64,000 nt of DNA from JdFR-22 sp964534325 (GTDB lineage: Archaea > Halobacteriota > Archaeoglobi > Archaeoglobales > Archaeoglobaceae), in NCBI GenBank assembly GCA_964534325.1, contig CAZHOR010000001.1:262289-326288 (forward strand), in the 5' to 3' direction. Below the pieces are notes generated by a model. The model did no database searches and was not told where the DNA came from. It saw only the letters and a program-made list of their open reading frames with translations. The position numbers were made by a program, and so were the translations under genes. Below, one piece after another: positions 33,461-42,471 of the stretch (its first letter is position 1; every line of letters starts with the position of its first letter).

Positions 33461-34426
33461 ATGGAGGTTAAGGAGATCAAGCTGGAAGATTTAGATCCAA
33501 AGGATTTTGTTGAAGAGAAGGTGAGGGAGATATCATCCACAGTCGGAGATGGGCTAGCTATAAACGCTTTATCTGGTGGTGTTGATTCTTCTACTGTGAC
33601 CATGCTGGGGCATAGAGCCCTTGGAGACAGGTTGAAGACCTATTTCATTGACAACGGGATAATGAGAGAGAAAGAGCCTGAGAGGACAGTGGAGCTTTTC
33701 AAGAGCCTGGGAGTGGATGTGGAGTTAATCGATGCCAGAGATGAGTTCTTTAAAGCTCTGGAAGGGGTTACTGATCCGGAAGAGAAGAGAGAGGCTATAA
33801 CTAACACATTCTATAAAGATGTTTTCGGGAGGCTGGTGAAAGAGAGCGGTGCCACCCACCTTCTGCAGGGCACCATCTACACCGACATAGAAGAGACTGT
33901 AGCAGGTATAAAGAGGCAGCACAATATTCTGGAGCAATTGGGTATCGACACCCAGGAGCAATACGGCTATAAGATCATCGAGCCCCTCATCCAGCTGAGG
34001 AAGTCCGCGGTCAGAGAGGTTGCCAGATACCTTGGTTTGCCTGAAGAGATATACAACAGACCACCATTCCCCGGTCCCGCTCTGGCGGCCAGAGTGATAG
34101 GTGCAATTACTCCTGAAAAAGTGGAGACAGTAAGAAAAGCCACCACTGTTTTAGAGCAAGAGCTTAAGGGCGTGGATGCTTTCCAGTATTTCGCCATACT
34201 CCACGAGGATAAAGTGACGGGGATAAGAGATGGCGGAAGGGATTTTGGAAGCCAGATCGAGATCAGGTGCTGGAACAGTGAGAATGCTGTGACCGGTGAG
34301 CCCACCAGACTCTCCTACGATGTTCTGGAGAAGCTGGCAGACAGGATAACCAAAGAAGTACCCGGAGTGGTGAGCGTTACCTACAACATAACTAAGAAGC
34401 CTCCTTCCACCATAGAGGCAGTCTAA
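33461..34426 (+). CDS. guaAB: GMP synthase subunit B (PP-loop ATP pyrophosphatase)
   Basis: A 321-residue enzyme that aminates XMP to GMP with ATP, using ammonia from a separate glutaminase subunit (not in this window), as in archaea. The PP-loop is ALSGGVDSSTV (about residue 30), with YIDNG-type FIDNGIMREKE, HLLQGTIYTD, PFPGPALAARVIG and the C-terminal dimerisation GRDFGSQIEIRCW. GGTGAT stands 4 nt before ATG 33461. An upstream ATG at 33434 is rejected on that basis. Confidence 0.95.
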   Translation: MEVKEIKLEDLDPKDFVEEKVREISSTVGDGLAINALSGGVDSSTVTMLGHRALGDRLKTYFIDNGIMREKEPERTVELFKSLGVDVELIDARDEFFKALEGVTDPEEKREAITNTFYKDVFGRLVKESGATHLLQGTIYTDIEETVAGIKRQHNILEQLGIDTQEQYGYKIIEPLIQLRKSAVREVARYLGLPEEIYNRPPFPGPALAARVIGAITPEKVETVRKATTVLEQELKGVDAFQYFAILHEDKVTGIRDGGRDFGSQIEIRCWNSENAVTGEPTRLSYDVLEKLADRITKEVPGVVSVTYNITKKPPSTIEAV

Positions 34427-34515
34427 AGTCTAAACCATTTCTTTCATTTTTCTTCCTCTTATTTAAAATTAATTTCCGAAAATATTATATTCTCCTATCC
34501 TAAATATTGTGGAAT

Positions 34516-34914
34516 ATGAAGGTAGGTGAAGCACATAAGACGGCAACCTCTATTGTCATTAGGTCATCGAGCTCCTCAAGGATATCTCAATCAAAAAACC
34601 CTTTCCTCGAACTCCTCAGGAGGCTCTTCAGGAAAGAAGACGTGGTCATGAAGGCCATAAAGTTCCTGAACATCATTGAAGAGAGACAGAAAAGCGGGAA
34701 GCCCCTACGAGTAGATGAATGGGAAGACGTTATGGGGGAGCTGAACATGGTACGCTCCTCCTTCTATTCCATGAGGAACAAACTACTAGGGGCGGGGATG
34801 ATCACCACCAAGAATGGTGAATACACTCTTTCAGGGGTCTTCAGCAGAGACCTAATGGACATGGCCAGATGGTGGTGGACCGCCATGCTGGGCTACGACC
34901 CAGATTCCCTTTAA
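34516..34914 (+). CDS. Small winged-helix-like protein of unknown function
   Basis: About 132 residues. A Ser-rich N-terminus is followed from residue 45 by a helical part (DVVMKAIKFLNIIEERQKSG) and a winged-helix-like block (FYSMRNKLLGAGMITTKNGEYTLSG), then a Trp-rich tail (DMARWWWTAMLGYDP). Probably DNA- or RNA-binding and possibly an accessory factor. I do not recognise a specific family. The start at ATG 34516 is favoured over TTG 34507. Confidence 0.6.
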   Translation: MKVGEAHKTATSIVIRSSSSSRISQSKNPFLELLRRLFRKEDVVMKAIKFLNIIEERQKSGKPLRVDEWEDVMGELNMVRSSFYSMRNKLLGAGMITTKNGEYTLSGVFSRDLMDMARWWWTAMLGYDPDSL

Positions 34915-34994
34915 TATTAAATCGAGGGCATTTATCTGTTTTTAAATCTCTGACCATAACCTTAATTTTGGGATTGGTTCCAACCAAAATTGGT

Positions 34995-36059
34995 ATGAGA
35001 TCTGGTGAAGAAAATCCGGCGAGGAAGTCGGTGGAGCCGGGTGAGTTAAAGGATATTCTGGCAGAATCTCCCTTCCTCATTCCTCTGGAAGAAGTTCGAG
35101 GTGGGGTCTATCCGCTCGCTTATGCGGTTAAAGGCTTTAGATTCCCTCACTCCGATGACAAGGAATTGCTGGCTTTTAGTTCGGATGGTGATATCGCCAT
35201 TGTTGACTGCGGTCTGTCTTCGGGTATCGAAAGCAAGCGCAGTGCTATTGGTAAATTGCTGGAACACTCTGCATATCTATGGGGGATGAGTTATGAGGAG
35301 CTGAACAATGAAGTGTTCAATCTGGAGAACCTTAATCTTTCTGAATTAGTTAAGGAAGCAGTTGGTGGAGAATGTTATGAAGAGAACATCCGGAGAGGTG
35401 TGGAGCAATCCCTGCAAGTGGGCTCCTTTATCCTGGTGTTGGCCGTTGACAAAATAGATGAAGAGCTCAAGAGCACCATCAGGTACTTAAACGAGTGCAT
35501 AAGATCCCGTGGACAAGAGTGTGTTGAGCCGACTTTTTCGCTCCACGCCATGGAAGTTGACGTTCACCCTCAGGGCGAACTTGTTCCTCAGCTCTACGGC
35601 ACCTCCAAAAGACCATCCGGAGGAGCTGAATGGAGAAAACAGTCCGAAAAAATATTCTTCAAGCAACTTGAGGATGAGGTCAGACCCATTATCGCCAACG
35701 TGATCAAGGCGCTCTATGAGGGTTTGAAAGAGAAAGCTGACAGGATATGGTTCAAGGCCGAAGGAGAGAAAGATCATTTCACCTTCAATTACCTCAAAAA
35801 AGGCAGGATAGTTTCAGTGTTCACCATCACCAGTGACGGTTTTCTCACTCTCAACTACAACAAGTTATCTCAACAGGCCGGAGAAGAGACGGTTCAGGAG
35901 TTCCATAAAATGCTTAAGGATATACCATCCTTCAAACAGCTCCCCGACGAGATAAATGGGTGGCCCACCATAAAAGTTTCAAGCGCCTTCAAGACATCCA
36001 GTGACGTAGAGCAGTTCAAGAAGGCTGTAAGCTGGCTAGAAGACAAGATATACCATTAA
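34995..36059 (+). CDS. NucS-like / DUF4268-type nuclease homologue, catalytic site altered
   Basis: About 354 residues. The N-terminal half has the PD-(D/E)XK topology of NucS/DUF91-type proteins (KELLAFSSDGDIAIVDCGLSSG, then HSAYLWGMSYEELN, and FILVLAVDKIDEELKSTIRYL). The C-terminal half (IANVIKALYEGLKEKADRIWF onward) matches the DUF4268-like domain. Where active relatives have D-L-L-A and I-E-L-K, this protein has E-L-L-A and V-D-C-G, so the catalytic lysine is missing. ATG 34869 overlaps the previous gene by 46 nt. A TATA-like box at 34938-34948 favours ATG 34995. Confidence 0.65.
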   Translation: MRSGEENPARKSVEPGELKDILAESPFLIPLEEVRGGVYPLAYAVKGFRFPHSDDKELLAFSSDGDIAIVDCGLSSGIESKRSAIGKLLEHSAYLWGMSYEELNNEVFNLENLNLSELVKEAVGGECYEENIRRGVEQSLQVGSFILVLAVDKIDEELKSTIRYLNECIRSRGQECVEPTFSLHAMEVDVHPQGELVPQLYGTSKRPSGGAEWRKQSEKIFFKQLEDEVRPIIANVIKALYEGLKEKADRIWFKAEGEKDHFTFNYLKKGRIVSVFTITSDGFLTLNYNKLSQQAGEETVQEFHKMLKDIPSFKQLPDEINGWPTIKVSSAFKTSSDVEQFKKAVSWLEDKIYH

Positions 36060-36064
36060 ATATT

Positions 36065-37351
36065 TTATTTCAGGGGTTCTCTGCTTCCATCAATCATCTT
36101 TATCAGCCCAACGACCGCGATAAGACCAAATAAAGCAAGATAAATCGATGGAGCGAAACTGTTATCCGTGACGCTGATCAACCAGGTGGCCATCATTGGT
36201 GTAGTCCCTCCCACCACTCCCATTGCAGTATTGAACGATATGGAGTATCCGGATAGCCTGTCTTCTGTGGGGAATAACTCTAACAGCGTGGCGGGAGCGG
36301 ATCCCAGGGGTACTGCAATAAGGAATGCAAATATTATCTGGCCCACGAGAATCAGTGCAAGATTGTCGAAATTGAGCAGGTGGAACAGGGGATAGGATAC
36401 CACCGCCATTATAACAAAAGCTGTCAGCAGTAGATGCTTCCTGCGGACATACTGGTCTGATATAAGACCCATTAAGGGAATAAAGCCCAATAGCAGGATA
36501 GTTCCAATGGCGTTGACCTCCAGAGCTTGATTAAGAGGGATGGTAGTGAACTGGTCTATGTAGGTCGGCAAATAGACCAGAGGGATGTAAAAGCAGACCG
36601 CATAACCTGAAGAGAAAAGAAATGCCTGTACAGTCTCTCTGCGGTTCTGGGTCAAAGCCAGTTTAATTGGAGAACGCTTCGTCTGTCTGGTCTCGTGCTC
36701 CTCAAATATTCGGGAGGGTGACAACGAACGCCTCAAATAAGTAGCGAATATGGCTATTATCCCTCCAAACAGGAAGGGGAACCGCCAACCCCAGCTGTTA
36801 ATTGCGCTTTCAGGGAGTAAAGTGGTCACCAGAGCAGCTAATCCAGAGCCCAGCAGCATACCACCCATGCTACCCACATTCGCCCAGCTGCCGGTCAAAC
36901 CTCTCTTATCAAGGGGAGAAGTCTCCACCACATAAGTTACAGAGCTGCTGAACTCCCCACCAACAGAAAGTCCTTGAACCAAACGAATCACTACCAGAAG
37001 AGTGGGGGCTATGATACCTATCTGGGCGTGAGTGGGTAGCATTCCCAGAAAGAACGTGGGCAAACCCATGAGCACTACTGAAAGGAATAAGGCTTTGCGT
37101 CGGTTCCATCTATCGCCTATATAGCCGAAGAGAGCGGAACCAAGAGGACGCATGATGAATCCTACTGCGAACACCCCAAAAGTTGCAAGCAATGATGCTG
37201 TTGCGCTCTCACTGGGGAAGAACAGTTGTGAGAAGACTGGGGCAAAGTAACCGTAGAGAGCGAAGTCGTACCATTCCATGACATTACCGATAACTCCGGC
37301 CATAAGAGTTGATCTTGTGTGTTCTCTGGATTCATTAGCAACTTCCGCCAC
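36065..37351 (-). CDS. MFS transporter, metabolite:H+ symporter (MHS/ProP-like)
   Basis: A 428-residue 12-helix transporter. The N-terminal NVMEWYDFALYGYFAP and the A-motif GYIGDRWNRRKAL mark the MHS family (proline/betaine, citrate, shikimate, alpha-ketoglutarate carriers), with the mid-loop repeat GLISDQYVRRKHLL. Substrate cannot be told. The family is mainly bacterial, so gene transfer is possible, but base composition looks like the neighbours. Confidence 0.9.
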   Translation of the reverse strand: MAEVANESREHTRSTLMAGVIGNVMEWYDFALYGYFAPVFSQLFFPSESATASLLATFGVFAVGFIMRPLGSALFGYIGDRWNRRKALFLSVVLMGLPTFFLGMLPTHAQIGIIAPTLLVVIRLVQGLSVGGEFSSSVTYVVETSPLDKRGLTGSWANVGSMGGMLLGSGLAALVTTLLPESAINSWGWRFPFLFGGIIAIFATYLRRSLSPSRIFEEHETRQTKRSPIKLALTQNRRETVQAFLFSSGYAVCFYIPLVYLPTYIDQFTTIPLNQALEVNAIGTILLLGFIPLMGLISDQYVRRKHLLLTAFVIMAVVSYPLFHLLNFDNLALILVGQIIFAFLIAVPLGSAPATLLELFPTEDRLSGYSISFNTAMGVVGGTTPMMATWLISVTDNSFAPSIYLALFGLIAVVGLIKMIDGSREPLK

Positions 37352-37512
37352 TATTTCCCCTCAGTTCTACCGAATTTTTCTATTTTGCCTTCGTAGCTAT
37401 AAAAATTTTGCAAAAAAGAGGAGGAGAAATTTAATTGACTCACCAGATTGAATTTATTTTTGAGGGGATTGCATTACTGAATTATTAACACTAATCGAGA
37501 CGAAATTAAAAA

Positions 37513-38220
37513 TCAAGTTCGACGGGCTCTCAAAGCCCTTTTTACGTCACTCACACTTCCCAGGTACACCACTTCATCCTCCACAGCATAGACCTCTATA
37601 TCGCCTACCTCTACATTCAGCATGGGTGACAGGAACTTCTCTGCGCTCAGGACATCGCTTCCCTGGGCTACAGGGGAGAATGCGGGCAAGACCACAACAT
37701 TCCTCTCTTTTATGTGAAGGAAGCAGGGGTACCTGTAAATGGCCCCGCTTTCTCTCACCTTAATGGTGGGGTGCTCGTGACCCATGATCACTTTATCTGC
37801 GTCAGTATTTTTGTGGCCGTGCATAACAGTCCACTCTGAGACATTGATGGCGTCTTTCATCTCCACATCGTATTTATGCAGGATGGTCATCAAGAAATTG
37901 TCGTGGTTCCCTCTGACCACCTCAATATCCAGGTCAGAGAACTTTTTGAGGAATAGTTCAACATCCTCCCATTCGTAGGGCTTATTCTTCCCGAACTCAT
38001 GCTTGAAATCCCCGGCCACGATCAACCTGGTTATCCCGTAGTTGTCGACGATGGACTTCATGTTATTGATCACTTCCCTGATCTGCACTCTGGGGAAGGT
38101 TACTCCATAATCCTCCATCATGCTCTCGATCCCCAGGTGCAGGTCAGCGATTATTGCGGTATCATCAACGATCACTGCCTTTTCCCTAGTCAGAGTTAAA
38201 TTATCGATTTTTGATGTCAT
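37513..38220 (-). CDS. Metallophosphoesterase, archaeal SbcD-related
   Basis: A 235-residue calcineurin-like phosphoesterase. The metal-binding motifs are in order: ADLHLGIE, VAGDFKHEFG, VRGNHDNFL, VMHGHKN and MGHEHPTI. Length and motif order fit the archaeal family related to SbcD, whose members often lie near Lhr-type helicases or DNA repair genes. Here an Lhr gene is 1.6 kb away. Substrate unknown. Confidence 0.88.
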   Translation of the reverse strand: MTSKIDNLTLTREKAVIVDDTAIIADLHLGIESMMEDYGVTFPRVQIREVINNMKSIVDNYGITRLIVAGDFKHEFGKNKPYEWEDVELFLKKFSDLDIEVVRGNHDNFLMTILHKYDVEMKDAINVSEWTVMHGHKNTDADKVIMGHEHPTIKVRESGAIYRYPCFLHIKERNVVVLPAFSPVAQGSDVLSAEKFLSPMLNVEVGDIEVYAVEDEVVYLGSVSDVKRALRARRT

Positions 38221-38257
38221 GTTCCAGTTCTTTTTTGTATCAACATCAAATCTTGAA

Positions 38258-38779
38258 TCATAGCTCCTTCAGAAAGTCGCCTCTGTGAGGATCTTTTATA
38301 CCGCGGAAAACCCTGCGGCCATTATTTTTCCATTCTTTCGGCATCTCCTCTTCACAGATATTTACCAGACAAGAGATCACAGTAACGTCCTCTGGAACGG
38401 GTACCTGTCTCCAGTCAGCACATATTACTATCACATTATCCGGCAATTCGTAGTCCATTAAATCCAGAGATTTTGAAATCAATTTGGGGGACATCTCCAC
38501 AGCATAGACCTTCCTACATACTGTTGAAGCAATTAATGCGAATCTCAAGTCCCCTGCACCCATATCGCAGAGAACATCGTCTTCTGATAATTTAGAGAGC
38601 ATCTCCCTGTAATTCTCTTCATGGGGAATATACAACAGTCCAGATAATTTATCATTGCTTTTCCGGTCGTCTGATTCACCTTCTGAGGATTCATAATCAA
38701 TTTCATACCCTCTATAAGCTTCTAATTTTTCTATTACTTCTTCTAGCCATTCTGGCAACTCAATGTCCAATTTATACAT
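38258..38779 (-). CDS. SAM-dependent methyltransferase-like protein
   Basis: A 173-residue Rossmann protein with motif I VLCDMGAGDLRFALIAS (about residue 85), an acidic end of strand 2 (YAVEMSPKL), and CADWRQVPVP. The N-terminal 50 residues are acidic and partly disordered. No target-specific motif such as NPPY is present. Length suggests a minimal methyltransferase, possibly for a small molecule or translation factor. Confidence 0.7.
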   Translation of the reverse strand: MYKLDIELPEWLEEVIEKLEAYRGYEIDYESSEGESDDRKSNDKLSGLLYIPHEENYREMLSKLSEDDVLCDMGAGDLRFALIASTVCRKVYAVEMSPKLISKSLDLMDYELPDNVIVICADWRQVPVPEDVTVISCLVNICEEEMPKEWKNNGRRVFRGIKDPHRGDFLKEL

Positions 38780-38861
38780 TCTTTTACACCACGATGCCCT
38801 TTTTAAAGCCCCTTAGATGATCTTTATCTCCGACCAGACGTTATAATGAATGTAGGCCATG

Positions 38862-38935
38862 CCCTGTCCAGAAAAAAGTAATACTGACAGGGATTATTTA
38901 TGACTTCTTGCTTTGGGAAGTCGGCTTTTATTGTT
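38862..38935 (+). ncRNA. Candidate small RNA or leader structure before the PCNA-like gene
   Basis: Two perfect hairpins stand in tandem: CCCTGTC / GACAGGG (38862-38868 and 38886-38892) and GACTTC / GAAGTC (38902-38907 and 38917-38922). The second is followed by a T-rich tail (CTTTTATTGTTTTT). A TATA-like TTATAATG at about 38840-38847 is 25 nt upstream. It may be a short RNA ending at the second hairpin, or an attenuator. Confidence 0.3.
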
Positions 38936-39014
38936 TTTAGGCACACAGTTTTTGTGGAGACGAGTGGAAACTTTTTTATTATTTCTGGTTTATAGAGTTG
39001 GCAATTGGGGAATT

Positions 39015-39773
39015 ATGGAGCTTGAATTGGAGAAGGGGAGCCTGATAAACATACTGGATGTGGCAAGTATTGCGGGTTACTCCAGAGAAGCGAATTTATG
39101 GTTCTCCTCTGAGGGTCTGAGAATAATAAATCAGCTGGAGGATCAGTTGCTGGTGGAAGCTTTTTACAGTGACAGCTTTTTCTCTGAATATAGTGGGGAC
39201 AACTTAGAAGTGGGGCTTGATTGCAAGCACCTCAACAGGCTGGCCAAATTCATTGACGGTAAGACTGTGAGGGTTGAGGTCAGGAAGGATGAGTTCTTGA
39301 TTAGCGGTGAAAACACCCGAATATATTTTAGTCCATTCGAAGTAGAAGATGAAAGTAAATTCGAGCTCAAGAAGACGCCTTCTGGTGAAGCTCTATACAA
39401 TAACCAAGGAGATATGACAGGATTGACAGACTCCTACGTTTACGCTCAAACTCACGTAATACCTCCTGCAAAGTTGAGGCCTCTGGGAGGAGTAGATGAG
39501 CTGATCTTTAGAGTGAGCGACGATCACCTGTATTTGGTTCAGCAAACCGAAGGAGTGAAGTTTGAGAAAGTTATCAGCGATAAGATAGATAATCCTTCAG
39601 ATACAAGCGTTTATATCAGCAGCAAGAACCTCATAGGAGCTATGAATGTCCTCAAATTGTGGTACAGGGATATCACAATAGGGATACCCCAAAAGGAAAA
39701 ATATCCCATCATCTTCCATGATTCCGGTGAAGATCACCAGATAACGGTTCTGGTAGCGCAAATGGAAAAGTAG
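39015..39773 (+). CDS. Divergent PCNA-like sliding clamp
   Basis: About 252 residues with the layout of a PCNA monomer. The first domain has ANLWFSSEGLRIINQLEDQL, FFSEYSGDNLEVGLDCKHLNRL and KTVRVEV. A connector follows, then the second domain has LRPLGGVDELIFRVSDDHLYL and ends in ITVLVAQMEK, in the place of the canonical L-L-A-P-R-x-E. Sequence is far from typical archaeal PCNA. It may be a specialised paralogue or an orphan clamp; a canonical pcn gene may lie elsewhere. ATG 39015 is chosen; 38913 would add an unlikely hydrophobic N-terminus. Confidence 0.55.
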   Translation: MELELEKGSLINILDVASIAGYSREANLWFSSEGLRIINQLEDQLLVEAFYSDSFFSEYSGDNLEVGLDCKHLNRLAKFIDGKTVRVEVRKDEFLISGENTRIYFSPFEVEDESKFELKKTPSGEALYNNQGDMTGLTDSYVYAQTHVIPPAKLRPLGGVDELIFRVSDDHLYLVQQTEGVKFEKVISDKIDNPSDTSVYISSKNLIGAMNVLKLWYRDITIGIPQKEKYPIIFHDSGEDHQITVLVAQMEK

Positions 39774-39798
39774 ACATTTTCAGCTTGCTTCAAAAGGA

Positions 39799-42363
39799 TT
39801 ATTGGGCTATTATGCTCATGATCCTGTCGTGGAGTGCCTTGAGCACTTTTCTCCTGTCCTCCATCAGCACCACATCTTCCTTGCCCAGCACGTAAATGTT
39901 GAAGGCGAAGGGGCTGGGATATGGTACGCGATTGACCACAGTATCAATTCCATTCCCCACTCTAAAGAGGTAGTCCAGAGCGTTTTTGGAGTCCATGGAG
40001 TCCTCCATTATCTCTCTGTGGGTCTCTTTGAGCACGGGAAAATCGGGGAAATCTCTCTTCAAGAGGTTCAAGATCGAATCAGAGCTCAACTGCTGCCTCC
40101 ACACGCTCTTCTCCCTTCCCAGATAGTTCCGAAGTATCATCATGGAGCGGACCGCGACGTGGCGGAATCTCCTCCTCAAGAGCTCCGTTCTGTCCAGAGA
40201 TCTCTTGAGGTGCTCTTCAAAATCATTCTCGTCAAATAGCTCTGTGATCTCGTCGTTGGTCATTGTTCTGGGGAGCATGAGCATGAATCCGTTATCGTTG
40301 AGGGCTATCTGCACGTTGCAACCCTTCATCATTCCCGCACGGTAGGCGAACACTCTGGAGATGGCACTGTTGGCTCTTCTCCCTATCAGGGTGTGGAACA
40401 CGTAGTTGTGTCTTCCTTCATCCTCAAATTTTTCCACCAGCAACTTCTCGTCAGTGGGTATGTCGCTGAACATCTTCTGCTCCCTGAAGTACCCCAGTAT
40501 GGCCCGGGCAGCGTTCTCCTCCAGATTATATTCTTCCACCAGATAATCCACAGCAGCACCTTCATCTCCGTCTTCCAGCATCTCATCGATCAATCTCCGG
40601 AACTCCTGGATCCTGTGTCCCAGATCGTAGCTCAAGGGGAGCTGTTCAGAGAACCAGCTGGGGACGGTTGGCTTCTCTCCTTCTGCCGACTCCACCACCA
40701 GCTTGGTCCCCTGGGACTTTAGGAAGCGGAAGGTGTTGCCTCCCAGAACAAATATGTCTCCTTTCAACAGCTTTTCAGCGAATTCTTCCTCCACCTTCCC
40801 CACCCGTTTCTTATCCCTGGTTATAACCGAGATGGCCACTTCATCGGGAATTGTTCCCGTATTCAGGTAGTATATGGGTCTGATAAGCTTTCCTCTCCTT
40901 CCAAAGACCTGCTCTTCCTCATCAAACCATATCTTACCGTAAACCTTCTTTCTCTCCAGCTCGGAATGGCCGGCCAGATAACGGAGGACGTCAAGGAACT
41001 CCTGCTTTGTAAGGTTCCTGTAGGGATAGGCGTTTCTGGTGAGAGATAACGCTTCATCTACATTCCATCTTCTCTCTATGGCCATTCCCACCACATGCTG
41101 TACCAGAACATCCAGCGGTTTTTGGGGTATCTCGATCCTGTCCAGCTTTCGGTCCAGGGCCTCCCTGGCAAGAACAGTGCACTCCACCAGATCATCCTGA
41201 TCCAGCACTACAATCCTTCCCCGGCTAACATCCACCAATCGGTGGCCGCTTCTCCCTATTCTCTGGATAGCACGGTTAATGCTCTTAGGTGAGCCCAGAA
41301 GCACTACAAGGTCGATATGCCCTATATCTATTCCCAGCTCCAGGCTGGTGGAGGAGACCACACACCTCAAGTTGCCCTGCTTCATTTCCTCCTCTACTTC
41401 CAGCCTCACTTCCCTCGATAATGAGCTATGGTGGGCGCTAACGGGGAAATTCTCTCCCAGCTCTTTTTTAAGGTTATAGACTACTCGTTCTGTGGCGCTA
41501 CGGGTGTTGGTAAATATCAAAACAGTTCTGGATTGTCTGACGTGGTCAGCAAGTATGGAATACAGCGTTTGGCCTATTTCCTCTCCGGTTATCTCGAAGA
41601 AGTTCTCAATGGGTGAAGTAACCTTAATATCCAGAGATTTCTCAAAAGTGACATCAGTAACTATACAGTCATCATCATTCCCCACCAGGAACTGTGCTAT
41701 CTCGTTCAGGGGAGCTATTGTGGCCGACAAACCGATTCTGGTGGAGTCTTCCTCCTGTATCCTCTTGACCCTCTCCAGAGAAAGTGACAGGTGTGAACCT
41801 CTCTTATTTTCCGCTACCGAGTGTATCTCGTCCACAATGAAGAACTTTATTCTGGTGAGCTTTTCAATGAACTTGGGGCTGGCCAGAACGATGGACAGAG
41901 TTTCCGGGGTGGTTATCAGAATGTGAGGCGGGTTCCTGAGCTGTTTCTGCTTTTCTCTTGATTCGGTGTCGCCTGTCCTCACCCCTATCCTGATGTTCTG
42001 TAACTTAATTCCCTTCTCCTCAGCCAGCTGGTAAATCTCTTCCAGAGGCTCTTCCAGATTCCTTCTAATATCGTTGTTCAGCGCCCTTAGAGGAGAAACG
42101 TAGAGAGCGTATACTCTCTTCTCCAGCTCTTTTTTCTCTGCCTTTTCAATAAGCAAGCTGAGGGAGGTGAGAAAGGCTGCCAGAGTCTTTCCACTACCAG
42201 TGGGGGAAGATATGAGTACGTTGTTACCCTTGAAAGCCTCCACTATGGAGTATTTTTGGGGAGGAGTGAATGTAGAGTACTTTGACAAGAACCACTCCCT
42301 CACAAGTGGATGGAGCGTATCCAGAATCTCCTCATCCGAGTGGGGTTTCCCCTCCAATATCAT
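39799..42363 (-). CDS. lhr: Lhr-type DEAD/DEAH ATP-dependent helicase
   Basis: An 854-residue SF2 helicase of the Lhr-core type, which unwinds DNA and RNA:DNA branched structures in repair. It shows motif I (SSPTGSGKTLAAF), Ia (YVSPLRALNND), II (DEIH), III (LSATIAP), IV-VI (IFTNTRSATERVV, SSTSLELGIDIGHIDLVVLLGSP, QRIGRSGHR), followed by the winged helix and Lhr-specific C-terminal domain. It converges with the PCNA-like gene, with 25 nt between stop codons. Confidence 0.94.
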   Translation of the reverse strand: MILEGKPHSDEEILDTLHPLVREWFLSKYSTFTPPQKYSIVEAFKGNNVLISSPTGSGKTLAAFLTSLSLLIEKAEKKELEKRVYALYVSPLRALNNDIRRNLEEPLEEIYQLAEEKGIKLQNIRIGVRTGDTESREKQKQLRNPPHILITTPETLSIVLASPKFIEKLTRIKFFIVDEIHSVAENKRGSHLSLSLERVKRIQEEDSTRIGLSATIAPLNEIAQFLVGNDDDCIVTDVTFEKSLDIKVTSPIENFFEITGEEIGQTLYSILADHVRQSRTVLIFTNTRSATERVVYNLKKELGENFPVSAHHSSLSREVRLEVEEEMKQGNLRCVVSSTSLELGIDIGHIDLVVLLGSPKSINRAIQRIGRSGHRLVDVSRGRIVVLDQDDLVECTVLAREALDRKLDRIEIPQKPLDVLVQHVVGMAIERRWNVDEALSLTRNAYPYRNLTKQEFLDVLRYLAGHSELERKKVYGKIWFDEEEQVFGRRGKLIRPIYYLNTGTIPDEVAISVITRDKKRVGKVEEEFAEKLLKGDIFVLGGNTFRFLKSQGTKLVVESAEGEKPTVPSWFSEQLPLSYDLGHRIQEFRRLIDEMLEDGDEGAAVDYLVEEYNLEENAARAILGYFREQKMFSDIPTDEKLLVEKFEDEGRHNYVFHTLIGRRANSAISRVFAYRAGMMKGCNVQIALNDNGFMLMLPRTMTNDEITELFDENDFEEHLKRSLDRTELLRRRFRHVAVRSMMILRNYLGREKSVWRQQLSSDSILNLLKRDFPDFPVLKETHREIMEDSMDSKNALDYLFRVGNGIDTVVNRVPYPSPFAFNIYVLGKEDVVLMEDRRKVLKALHDRIMSIIAQ

Positions 42364-42471
42364 TTCAAAGTGTTCACTTAAGGGGTTAGATATGGTTTGC
42401 TGTAGCCCAAATTTGATATTAATAGGGAATAAAACCGACAGCTTTGTAAATAACTTCAGCTAATTAGAGGC

